6,442 bases of DNA from Candidatus Pelagibacter sp. (lineage in GTDB: Bacteria; Pseudomonadota; Alphaproteobacteria; Pelagibacterales; Pelagibacteraceae), in the NCBI GenBank assembly GCA_029941985.1, contig JAPYTV010000051.1, positions 1 to 6,442 on the forward strand, given 5' to 3'. The translations under genes and the position numbers were made by a program. How positions within the stretch are numbered: position 1 is the stretch's first letter; every line of letters starts with the position of its first letter. This document shows, piece by piece, positions 1 through 6,059 of this stretch. The notes beneath the pieces are model-generated. The model searched no databases. It was given only the letters and a program-made list of their open reading frames with translations, and was not told the origin of the DNA.

Positions 1-1127
1 TAACTATTAATAAATTTATTATTTTTAACTAAACACTTCATTAATAAATTTCTTAACCAACCCATGAATGGATTAGAAAGGTGAAAAGCAAAGTAATTTA
101 GTTTTGATTTTCTATCAATCATTTTTGTTCTCTTAATTCTTTCATTATTGAATTGATTGCTTGCATTTTGTAAATTTATATATAATTCATAGGCAATTTC
201 TATTGATTGAGACGCGCCCTGCGCAAAAGTTGGGGGGAAAGAAAAAAAAGCGTCTCCAATAAGAAAAATGTTCTTATTTTTTGGCTGACATATTTCTGAA
301 CTCACAAATATAGGAAAGCACTTAATATCTTTTAAATTTTTAATGATATTTGAGTCAACCTGTTTTGATATTTCAAATAAAGCAGATGAAACAAAATCCT
401 TACTATCAAATAAGGTATAATTAGCTAGTTCTTGGCTACTGAGATCTTTCCTGAGGATATTAATAAAATTAAACTGGCCATTTTTGTTAATTGGATAAGC
501 TACTGAATGTAAATTAGATCCTAAAAATAACGATATATTATTGGGATCAATCCCGTGAAGATCATTCTGATCGATAGTTGCTCTCACCGCAATAGAATTA
601 AAGTACTTTGGTTTAATTTCTTTATTAACAATTAATGATTTAGTTGCTGAAAATACTCCATCAGATATAATTAAATAATCACATTCAAATGATGAGTTAT
701 CTTCAAAAAATACTTCGATATTTTCTGATTTGTGATTAACCTTAGTAATTTTCTTATTATAATTTATTAAGTTGCTAGGAAGTCTATCTTTTAAAAAATT
801 TATTAAAGTGAACCTTTGTAGCGTCGTATACTTAGCTTCAATGTCATTAAAAATTGATATATTTAAATCACATATTTTTTTTTTATTTTTTAGTGAGTAA
901 AAATCTACTCTGTTAGGATAAAATTTATCTTCTAAGTTAATATTTTGAAAACCTATTTTGTTTAATAACTTAATGCTATTAACTGAAAGTTGGATGCCAT
1001 AGCCCTTTTCTAAATTTACAGAATTATTCTTTTCGAAAACTATAATTTCATAATTAGGATTTTGCCTTAATAGGTTTGCAATATACAGTCCCGAAATTCC
1101 CCCACCTATTATTGCTATTTTTTTCAT
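1..1127 (-). CDS. FAD-dependent monooxygenase, UbiH/salicylate hydroxylase-like (3' end at window edge)
   Basis: Translating the minus strand from the ATG at 1127-1125 gives an unbroken frame of 375 codons to the left edge. It is a group A flavoprotein monooxygenase, a class that uses FAD, NAD(P)H and O2 to hydroxylate aromatic or quinone rings. Landmarks: an N-terminal Rossmann motif GGGISG (G8-x-G10-x-x-G13), the ribose-binding Glu of VFEK (E32), the LQR segment (103-105), the DG motif (D156-G157) and the FAD-binding GD motif (G291-D292) followed by PPTFAQGASQSIE. The tail (NERIKRTKMIDR) resembles the C-terminal helices of UbiH-type enzymes. The next codon begins TA and is cut by the window edge, so it is either a stop or Tyr; the family is usually about 380-400 residues, so the gene is nearly complete. 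Its start overlaps the mutY stop (ATGA), implying coupled translation. The usual GDAAH is GDAFF here and the AQGA-x-Q-x-IE stretch looks more like salicylate-type enzymes than classical UbiH, so I give no symbol. The family is sure, the substrate unknown. Confidence 0.9.
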   Translation of the reverse strand, partial: MKKIAIIGGGISGLYIANLLRQNPNYEIIVFEKNNSVNLEKGYGIQLSVNSIKLLNKIGFQNINLEDKFYPNRVDFYSLKNKKKICDLNISIFNDIEAKYTTLQRFTLINFLKDRLPSNLINYNKKITKVNHKSENIEVFFEDNSSFECDYLIISDGVFSATKSLIVNKEIKPKYFNSIAVRATIDQNDLHGIDPNNISLFLGSNLHSVAYPINKNGQFNFINILRKDLSSQELANYTLFDSKDFVSSALFEISKQVDSNIIKNLKDIKCFPIFVSSEICQPKNKNIFLIGDAFFSFPPTFAQGASQSIEIAYELYINLQNASNQFNNERIKRTKMIDRKSKLNYFAFHLSNPFMGWLRNLLMKCLVKNNKFINS

Positions 1128-2107
1128 TTATATTTATTTAAATATCTAAAAATTTTTTTAGTAAATGTTGGTAAAGTATAGTTATTAAGTTTTAAGCTAT
1201 CAATCCAAGAGGAATTTGGAATAATGCCTTTTATCTTGGTAAACTTAACAATTACATTCATATTCATGTTAGATATTTGAAAATTTAATGTATGTTCTAA
1301 ATTTTGAAGCCTAGGTATCTCTTTCATGGGAAAGATTTGTAGATTTTTTAGAAAATTAAACTTTGTATTTTTTATTAATAAATATTTATTATTTTTTTTA
1401 TAAACTTCTATTGAGTAAAATTTATCAATTCTTTTTTTATATTTTTTTAAAATTTTAAAATCATTATTTTTAAAAGATTTACAATTTTTCATTAAAGGAC
1501 ATCGAGCACATAAAGGATTTTTAGGTTTACAAACAAGCGCACCTAATTCCATTAATGCTTGTGCATAATCGCCTGATCTAACAGAAGTTCCTAATATTTT
1601 TTTCTGCCTAATAAGGTTTTCTTTTGAAACTTCTTTAATTGTTTTTAGATTTAACAATCTTTTAATTACTCTTTCAATATTTCCATCAAGAGGAATGAAG
1701 GGTTTGTTAAAAGCAATTGCCATTATTGCGTTTGCTGTATAGTTCCCTATTCCAGGTAATGATTTTAATTCGTCAATAGTGTGAGGTAGTCGTCCTTTAA
1801 AATTTTTTTCTAAAACTTGTGCTGCTTTTTTTAAATTCTTGACCCTTGAATAATAACCAAGTCCTTCCCAGTATTTTAGTAGCTTACCTTCATTAATTTT
1901 TGCTAGTGAACTCATATTGGGAATATCTTTTGTAAAATTGTTAAAATATGGAATTACAGTAACAACTTGTGTTTGTTGAAGCATGAACTCACTTACTAGA
2001 GTATAATATTCTTTTTTAATTTGTGAAATTTTTTTTCTCCATGGTAATACTCTTTTATTATTATCGTACCAATGAAGAATTTTTTTTGTTAGTATAGAAT
2101 TAGACAT
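1124..2107 (-). CDS. mutY: A/G-specific adenine DNA glycosylase MutY
   Basis: MutY removes adenine mispaired with 8-oxoguanine in base-excision repair. From the ATG at 2107 the protein has 327 residues, slightly shorter than E. coli MutY (350). Visible features: WYDNNKRVLPWR near the N terminus, the catalytic Glu in SEFMLQQTQ (E40), the WEGLGYYSR segment (80-88), the helix-hairpin-helix LPGIGNYTANAI (118-129), the catalytic Asp in LDGN (D141), and a [4Fe-4S] cluster set C193-x6-C200-x2-C203-x5-C209. A NUDIX-like C-terminal domain follows from about 228 but is poorly conserved; the FSH 8-oxoG recognition motif appears as I278-S279-N280. An in-frame TTG at 2152 would add 15 residues, but it runs 45 bp into the divergent neighbour and the extra residues match nothing in MutY, so ATG 2107 is preferred. 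No Shine-Dalgarno is seen. It heads the leftward unit and overlaps the following monooxygenase gene by 4 bp. Confidence 0.95.
   Translation of the reverse strand: MSNSILTKKILHWYDNNKRVLPWRKKISQIKKEYYTLVSEFMLQQTQVVTVIPYFNNFTKDIPNMSSLAKINEGKLLKYWEGLGYYSRVKNLKKAAQVLEKNFKGRLPHTIDELKSLPGIGNYTANAIMAIAFNKPFIPLDGNIERVIKRLLNLKTIKEVSKENLIRQKKILGTSVRSGDYAQALMELGALVCKPKNPLCARCPLMKNCKSFKNNDFKILKKYKKRIDKFYSIEVYKKNNKYLLIKNTKFNFLKNLQIFPMKEIPRLQNLEHTLNFQISNMNMNVIVKFTKIKGIIPNSSWIDSLKLNNYTLPTFTKKIFRYLNKYK
2095..2100 (+). promoter_or_regulatory. Candidate -10 box for the rightward operon
   Basis: TAGAAT differs from the consensus TATAAT at one base and ends 7 nt before the ATG at 2108. If real, transcription would start at or next to the start codon, giving a leaderless or nearly leaderless mRNA. 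No good -35 hexamer is seen at 16-18 nt. It lies inside the mutY coding region. In DNA this AT-rich such matches occur by chance, so confidence is low. Confidence 0.25.
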
Positions 2108-2596
2108 ATGCAATTTAAAAATAATACTAAGCAGAGGTTTAAAACTATTCAAGGCTTAAGGTCGTTTAAGGACACTTTGCCAAAAAATATTAAAAAAATA
2201 ATTAAAAAAAAAGGACATATATTCTCTGAAACCCTAAACAATTGGAAATACATAGTCGGAAGTGAACTTTTTCAAATATGCTACCCAAAATCATTTAAAA
2301 ATTCTAACAAGTTTGGAGTTAGTACTCTTCAGATAATGGTTAAAAGAGGGCACGAGATAGATTTAGAATATTCAAAAAAAAAAATAATGGATAGAATGAA
2401 TAGTTTCTTTGGATACGCAGTTATTGAAAATTTAAAACTTATAAGCTTTGATGACTCTCAAACTAAATTTAAAAAAAATGATAATAATGAAAATAGTGTG
2501 ACAATTGGCAAATATACAGATAAAATTAATAAAATTAAAAACGATAAAATTAAAAAATCATTACTTGAATTAACTAAAATTTTTAAACAAAAATGA
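2108..2596 (+). CDS. DUF721 / DciA-like protein (probable replicative helicase operator)
   Basis: This 162-residue protein matches the DUF721 pattern: an N-terminal LRSFKDTLPK segment (18-26), then W46-x-x-I-V-G (LNNWKYIVGSELF) followed by P60, a strand STLQIMV (72-78), a GHEIDLEYSKKKIMDRMN helix (81-98), and FGYAVIENLKLI (101-112). The remaining 50 residues are a Lys/Asn-rich, probably disordered tail ending in a short helix-like stretch (KKSLLELTKIF). Family knowledge: DUF721 proteins include DciA, which acts on the replicative helicase DnaB in bacteria lacking DnaC/DnaI loaders. That role here is inferred from the family. Upstream in-frame sequence reaches a stop at 2090-2092 with no earlier ATG, GTG or TTG, so ATG 2108 is the start; it directly abuts the mutY start on the other strand. 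The stop overlaps the next gene (ATGA). An 11-A tract lies inside the domain. Confidence 0.85.
   Translation: MQFKNNTKQRFKTIQGLRSFKDTLPKNIKKIIKKKGHIFSETLNNWKYIVGSELFQICYPKSFKNSNKFGVSTLQIMVKRGHEIDLEYSKKKIMDRMNSFFGYAVIENLKLISFDDSQTKFKKNDNNENSVTIGKYTDKINKIKNDKIKKSLLELTKIFKQK
2121..2126 (-). promoter_or_regulatory. Candidate -10 box for leftward mutY unit
   Basis: On the minus strand TATTAT (one mismatch to TATAAT) lies 13 nt before the mutY ATG. A TTGAAT at 2152-2147 could be the -35, but the spacer is 20 nt; using TAGTAT (2129-2124) instead gives 17 nt. The site lies within the 5' coding part of the DUF721 gene. This is chance-prone in AT-rich DNA. Confidence 0.25.
2374..2384 (+). repeat. A11 homopolymer within DUF721 coding sequence
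   Basis: Eleven consecutive A residues encode the Lys-Lys-Lys run in EYSKKKIMDR (residues 91-93). It is the longest single-base run I see in the window. Runs of this length are prone to polymerase slippage; loss or gain of one base would truncate the protein in the middle of its domain. Confidence 0.6.
2520..2553 (+). repeat. Three copies of ATAAAATTAA at the 3' end of DUF721 gene
   Basis: The 10-mer ATAAAATTAA occurs at 2520-2529, 2529-2538 and 2544-2553, with offsets of 9 and 15 nt, so frame is kept. It encodes the repetitive TDKINKIKNDKIKK stretch of the Lys-rich tail. This is probably low-complexity coding drift, not a functional site. Confidence 0.5.
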
Positions 2597-3183
2597 AAAA
2601 AATAGCTTTATTATTATTTATTATAATCATTAACTTTAGCGCTAATGCATATGCTGATAGTTCAGAAAAAATTAAAAGAATTTTTGAAGGTAAAGAAGAT
2701 GCTAAAATAACTATAATTACTTATGAATCTTTAACTTGTGGACACTGTGCAGACTTTCATAATAATGTTTATCCTGATCTTAAAAAAGAATTTATAGACA
2801 CGGGATTAGTTAAAATTGAATTCAGACATTTTCCGTTAGATGTGGCGGCATTCAATGCATCAAAAATTGCTCAATGCAATAATGATGGAAAATCAGACGT
2901 GTTACACTTTTTATTTTCTAACCAGCAAAAATGGGTAAAGGGAGAAACGGCAGAGGAAGCTAATAATCATCTAAAAAAATTATTAAAGAGTGAGGACATC
3001 AACGTAAATTTTGAAAAATGTATAAATGATAAAAGCGTTGAAGATTATGTCTTAAATGATCGAATCGAAGGCGTAAAAAAACATAAAGTTAATGCTACTC
3101 CTACGATAATAATTAATGAAAAAAAGTTTGATAAACCTCTAAATTATAAAAATTTAAAAAAAACACTGGAAAAACTGATATAA
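2593..3183 (+). CDS. DsbA-family thiol:disulfide oxidoreductase, exported
   Basis: This 196-residue protein is predicted to be periplasmic. The N terminus has a signal peptide: two lysines, a hydrophobic core (IALLLFIIII) and an A19-Y20-A21 cleavage site before D22. The mature protein starts a thioredoxin fold with the redox motif C49-G-H-C52 (SLTCGHC), then RHFPLD (78-83), a helical insert (about 84-160) and the cis-proline loop ATPTI (T169-P170), as in DsbA/BdbD-type oxidoreductases. The family makes or rearranges disulfides in envelope proteins. CGHC differs from the CPHC of E. coli DsbA. Two further cysteines (C95, C143) lie in the helical insert and could pair. The start overlaps the stop of the DUF721 gene by 4 bp, so translation is probably coupled. 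No partner such as DsbB is in view, so whether it acts as oxidase or isomerase cannot be said. Confidence 0.9.
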   Translation: MKKIALLLFIIIINFSANAYADSSEKIKRIFEGKEDAKITIITYESLTCGHCADFHNNVYPDLKKEFIDTGLVKIEFRHFPLDVAAFNASKIAQCNNDGKSDVLHFLFSNQQKWVKGETAEEANNHLKKLLKSEDINVNFEKCINDKSVEDYVLNDRIEGVKKHKVNATPTIIINEKKFDKPLNYKNLKKTLEKLI

Positions 3184-3191
3184 GTTAATCC

Positions 3192-5765
3192 ATGGAGTTT
3201 AAAAAAATTGAACTTAATGGATTTAAATCATTTGCTGAAAAGACTAACTTTTTAATTGAAGAAGGTCTTACTGGTATTGTCGGACCTAATGGCTGTGGAA
3301 AATCAAACATTGTAGAATCTTTAAGATGGGCGATGGGAGAATCTTCAGCAAAAAGTATGCGTGGCTCTGGAATGGAAGATGTGATTTTTTCTGGGACTTC
3401 AAATAAAGCTTCAAAAAATATTGCGGAAGTTTCAATTAGCGTATCTAATGAAAATAATGATAGTCCAATGCGATATAAAAATTTAGATCAAATTGAAATA
3501 AGAAGAAAAATAGAAAAGGATAAAGGTTCTAAATTTTATATAAACAATAAAGAAGTTAGAGCTAGAGATATTCAAATGTTTTTTGCTGATTTATCAACAG
3601 GCGCTCACTCACCTTCAATGATCAGCCAAGGACGTATAGGATCATTAGTAACGGCAAAGCCTACGGATAGAAGAGCAATTTTAGAAGATGCGGCTAATAT
3701 TTCAGGACTTCATGTAAGGAGACACGAAGCAGAACTTAGATTAAATGCTGCAGAAGTTAATCTTAAAAGAGCAGATGAATTAAGAAAACAGCAAGAAAAA
3801 CAATTAGTAAACCTTCAAAAACAAGCTGAGGAAGCAACAAAATATAAACTCATCTCCGAAGAAATTAAAAAAATTGAAGCAGGGTTATATTATTTAAAGT
3901 TATTAGACATCGATAACGAAATTAGAATAGAAAATGAAATTAATACAGAAGCAAAAAGCGGAGTAAGTGAATTCAATCAACAAATAGGACAATTTGAAAC
4001 TTTAATTGAAACAGAGACTAATAAAGTTTCTCCACTAAGAGAAAAAAATATAGAAAACCTTTCAAAAATACAACGTTTAAATCTCGAACTACAGAGCTTA
4101 GATAAAGAAAATGCAAGAACTCAAGATGAAATTGAAAACATCAAAAAATCTTTAAAGACTATAGAAGAAGATATTAATAGGGAAAAGGGTATTATAATAG
4201 ATGCTAATTCTAATGAAAAAAGATTAAAAGAAGAAAAAAATGAATTAATAGAAATAGACTCTAAGTACTTTAAAACTCAGAAGCTTTCTAATGAAGATTT
4301 AGAGACAGCCAAAAATAAACTTAAAGAAGAACAAGAGTCTGTAGATGCAATTATTAATATTTTTGCAAACGAAAATATAAACATAAGCGTAGACCCCATT
4401 AAAGATGTTAATAACACGATCGAAAAAGTAAAAGAATTAATTAACAGTAATGAAATAAATCAAGCACTTACACTGTTAGATAGATGTAAAATTGAATTAA
4501 ATAATTTCTTAAACAATTTAGAAAATGATGAAAGCAAGAACAAACTATCTAACATTAATAAAAAAAACAATAATATAAAATTATTACAAGAGAGCTATGC
4601 GGATAGCTTTAGCAAAAACCAATCTGTTAAAAAGGAATCAATAAAAAGAAATGAGAGAATTAGAATTATTAAAACAGAAATTGGGAGCTGGAAAAATTTA
4701 CTTTCAAATTCTGAAAAAATGGTAAGAGAATTAAGTGAAAGAAAAAATAAATTATCAGTTCAATTAGATGAAAGCGATCAACAACCTCAAATCCAAGCTG
4801 AGAAGAAAGGACAGATTTCTGAAGGCTTAAGAATTTCTGAAAAAGAAAAAATTGAAAATGAAAGCATTATTGAACAAACAGATAAAAAAATTAATTCTTT
4901 AAGGTTAGAATTAAATGAAGTCCAAGAAAAATCTAGTCAAATAAGAGAACGAAAAGCAAGTTCTGAAGCAACAATTGACGGATTAAAAAAACGTAAAAAT
5001 GATTTATTAGAGAGAATTAGTGATGAACTTAATCTTAAAGAAAATAATATTCTTGAAAATTCTGATTTAAACGGAGCTGAAGAATTACCTGATGCAATTA
5101 CTCAAGAAGAAACTTTAGACAAAAAGAAAAGAGAAAGAGAGAAACTAGGCTCAGTTAATTTACGTGCAGATGAAGAAACAAGTAAATATAAAGTTGAAAT
5201 TAAAAAAATGGAACAAGATAGAGAAGATTTAGTTTCAGCTATTATTAAGTTAAAAGAAAGCATTAATGAGCTAAATCAAAAAGGAAGGGAAAGACTTTTA
5301 GAAGCGTTTAGAAAAGTTAACCGAAAATTTAATGAAGTTTATACAAAATTATTCAATGGCGGAAATGCAAAACTAGAATTAATTGATTCTGATGATCCAC
5401 TTGAGGCTGGTCTTGAAATGCTAGTAAGTCCCCCGGGTAAAAGACTTCAGTCAATAACATTATTATCTGGTGGCGAACAAGCCTTAACAGCTCTATCTCT
5501 TATCTTTGCTGTATTTTTGACTAATCCATCTCCAATATGTGTTTTGGATGAAGTTGATGCTCCATTAGACGATGCCAATGTAACTAGATTTTGCAGTTTA
5601 CTAGAAGAATTAACTAGCATAACCAATACTAAATTTATTATTGTAACACATCACGCTTTAACTATGTCAAAAATGAACAGACTTTATGGGGTAACTATGC
5701 CAGAAAAAGGTATTAGCCAGTTAGTTGCTGTTGATTTACAAAAAGCTGAGGGTATGGTTGCATAA
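3192..5765 (+). CDS. smc: Chromosome segregation ATPase SMC, short form
   Basis: SMC is the ATPase of bacterial condensin, which compacts and segregates the chromosome with ScpA/ScpB. All head motifs are present. In the N-terminal half are Walker A GPNGCGKS (31-38) and the Q-loop Gln in ISQGRI (Q146). In the C-terminal half are the signature LSGGEQ (758-763), Walker B ICVLDEVD (782-789, D786/E787), the D-loop APLDD (790-794) and the H-loop VTHH (H820). LGSVNLRADEE (652-662) and PPGKRLQ (747-753) are typical of alphaproteobacterial SMCs. Residues about 175-385 and 450-700 are charged, coiled-coil-like arms. At 857 residues it is some 300 shorter than usual (1150-1200), and the region between the arms (about 385-450) shows none of the Gly-rich pattern of the SMC hinge. 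There is no CxxC, so it is not a Rad50 zinc hook. The frame is intact, so this is not decay. It starts 8 nt after the DsbA-like gene and ends in tandem TAATAA. Confidence 0.95.
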   Translation: MEFKKIELNGFKSFAEKTNFLIEEGLTGIVGPNGCGKSNIVESLRWAMGESSAKSMRGSGMEDVIFSGTSNKASKNIAEVSISVSNENNDSPMRYKNLDQIEIRRKIEKDKGSKFYINNKEVRARDIQMFFADLSTGAHSPSMISQGRIGSLVTAKPTDRRAILEDAANISGLHVRRHEAELRLNAAEVNLKRADELRKQQEKQLVNLQKQAEEATKYKLISEEIKKIEAGLYYLKLLDIDNEIRIENEINTEAKSGVSEFNQQIGQFETLIETETNKVSPLREKNIENLSKIQRLNLELQSLDKENARTQDEIENIKKSLKTIEEDINREKGIIIDANSNEKRLKEEKNELIEIDSKYFKTQKLSNEDLETAKNKLKEEQESVDAIINIFANENINISVDPIKDVNNTIEKVKELINSNEINQALTLLDRCKIELNNFLNNLENDESKNKLSNINKKNNNIKLLQESYADSFSKNQSVKKESIKRNERIRIIKTEIGSWKNLLSNSEKMVRELSERKNKLSVQLDESDQQPQIQAEKKGQISEGLRISEKEKIENESIIEQTDKKINSLRLELNEVQEKSSQIRERKASSEATIDGLKKRKNDLLERISDELNLKENNILENSDLNGAEELPDAITQEETLDKKKREREKLGSVNLRADEETSKYKVEIKKMEQDREDLVSAIIKLKESINELNQKGRERLLEAFRKVNRKFNEVYTKLFNGGNAKLELIDSDDPLEAGLEMLVSPPGKRLQSITLLSGGEQALTALSLIFAVFLTNPSPICVLDEVDAPLDDANVTRFCSLLEELTSITNTKFIIVTHHALTMSKMNRLYGVTMPEKGISQLVAVDLQKAEGMVA

Positions 5766-5772
5766 TAATTAA

Positions 5773-6048
5773 ATGCCCAAAGATCCATTCAAAGTTCGCC
5801 TAGAGATTGCAAAATCTAAAATTTCCAAGAGAAATTTGTATAAGGATAAAGAACCACCCTCGTCTATAGGAACTGCCTTTAAATTAAGCGCAGAATTAGT
5901 ATCGGCTGTGGCAGTTGGGACAATTATTGGGTTTCTTTTAGACAAGACCTTTGGTACTAAACCTTGGTTAATATTAATTTTTTTTTTCGTAGGCGTAATA
6001 GCAGGTATTGTAAATGTATTTAAATCTGCGAAAAACATGCAAAAATAA
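5773..6048 (+). CDS. atpI: ATP synthase protein I (AtpI), Fo assembly factor
   Basis: This 91-residue membrane protein has a basic N-terminal tail (1-29) and two hydrophobic segments, about 35-56 and 64-82, joined by a short loop DKTFGTKPW. The pattern TAFKLSAELVSAVAVG, then GFLLDK with D57, then GVIAGIVNV, matches the AtpI family encoded just before atpB in alphaproteobacteria. AtpI is a non-stoichiometric inner-membrane protein thought to help assemble the c-ring. It lies 7 nt after smc and 11 nt before atpB, so position and sequence agree. The spacer before it carries a CATAAT hexamer (5761-5766) that could be a -10 box, giving the ATP synthase genes their own start of transcription; this is only a possibility. 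An open frame on the opposite strand across the same region is a shadow. Confidence 0.9.
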   Translation: MPKDPFKVRLEIAKSKISKRNLYKDKEPPSSIGTAFKLSAELVSAVAVGTIIGFLLDKTFGTKPWLILIFFFVGVIAGIVNVFKSAKNMQK

Positions 6049-6059
6049 ATTTAGAAATT

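Larger units (their letters stand above)
2089..2130. repeat. 7-bp inverted repeat flanking the divergent start codons
   Basis: TTAGTAT at 2089-2095 is matched exactly by its reverse complement ATACTAA at 2124-2130, separated by 28 nt that contain the CATATG junction (2105-2110). Each arm lies just upstream of one of the two divergent genes and overlaps its candidate -10 region. It could be paired promoter elements, an operator, or chance. Confidence 0.4.

Noticed and set aside
1..1127. Naming the monooxygenase ubiH
   Set aside because: The fold motifs fit, but the GD-motif region is diverged and closer to salicylate hydroxylase-type sequences, so a specific symbol is not supported.
2108..2152. 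Upstream TTG start for mutY adding 15 residues
   Set aside because: The extension overlaps the divergent DUF721 gene and does not resemble MutY N termini, whereas the ATG at 2107 aligns with the family start.
2519..2553. ATAAAATTAA copies as an iteron or operator array
   Set aside because: The copies are in frame, encode low-complexity Lys-rich tail, and such AT-rich 10-mers arise easily in this base composition.
4344..4541. Possible Rad50/SbcC-type zinc hook or frameshift in the middle of smc
   Set aside because: There is no CxxC motif (only C432 in this region), the frame is continuous, and the C-terminal signature and LGSVNLRA motif are SMC-type.
5769..6038. Minus-strand open frame of 89 codons antisense to atpI
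   Set aside because: It lies wholly opposite a clear atpI gene, has no recognisable domain and breaks the collinear operon; it is a shadow frame.
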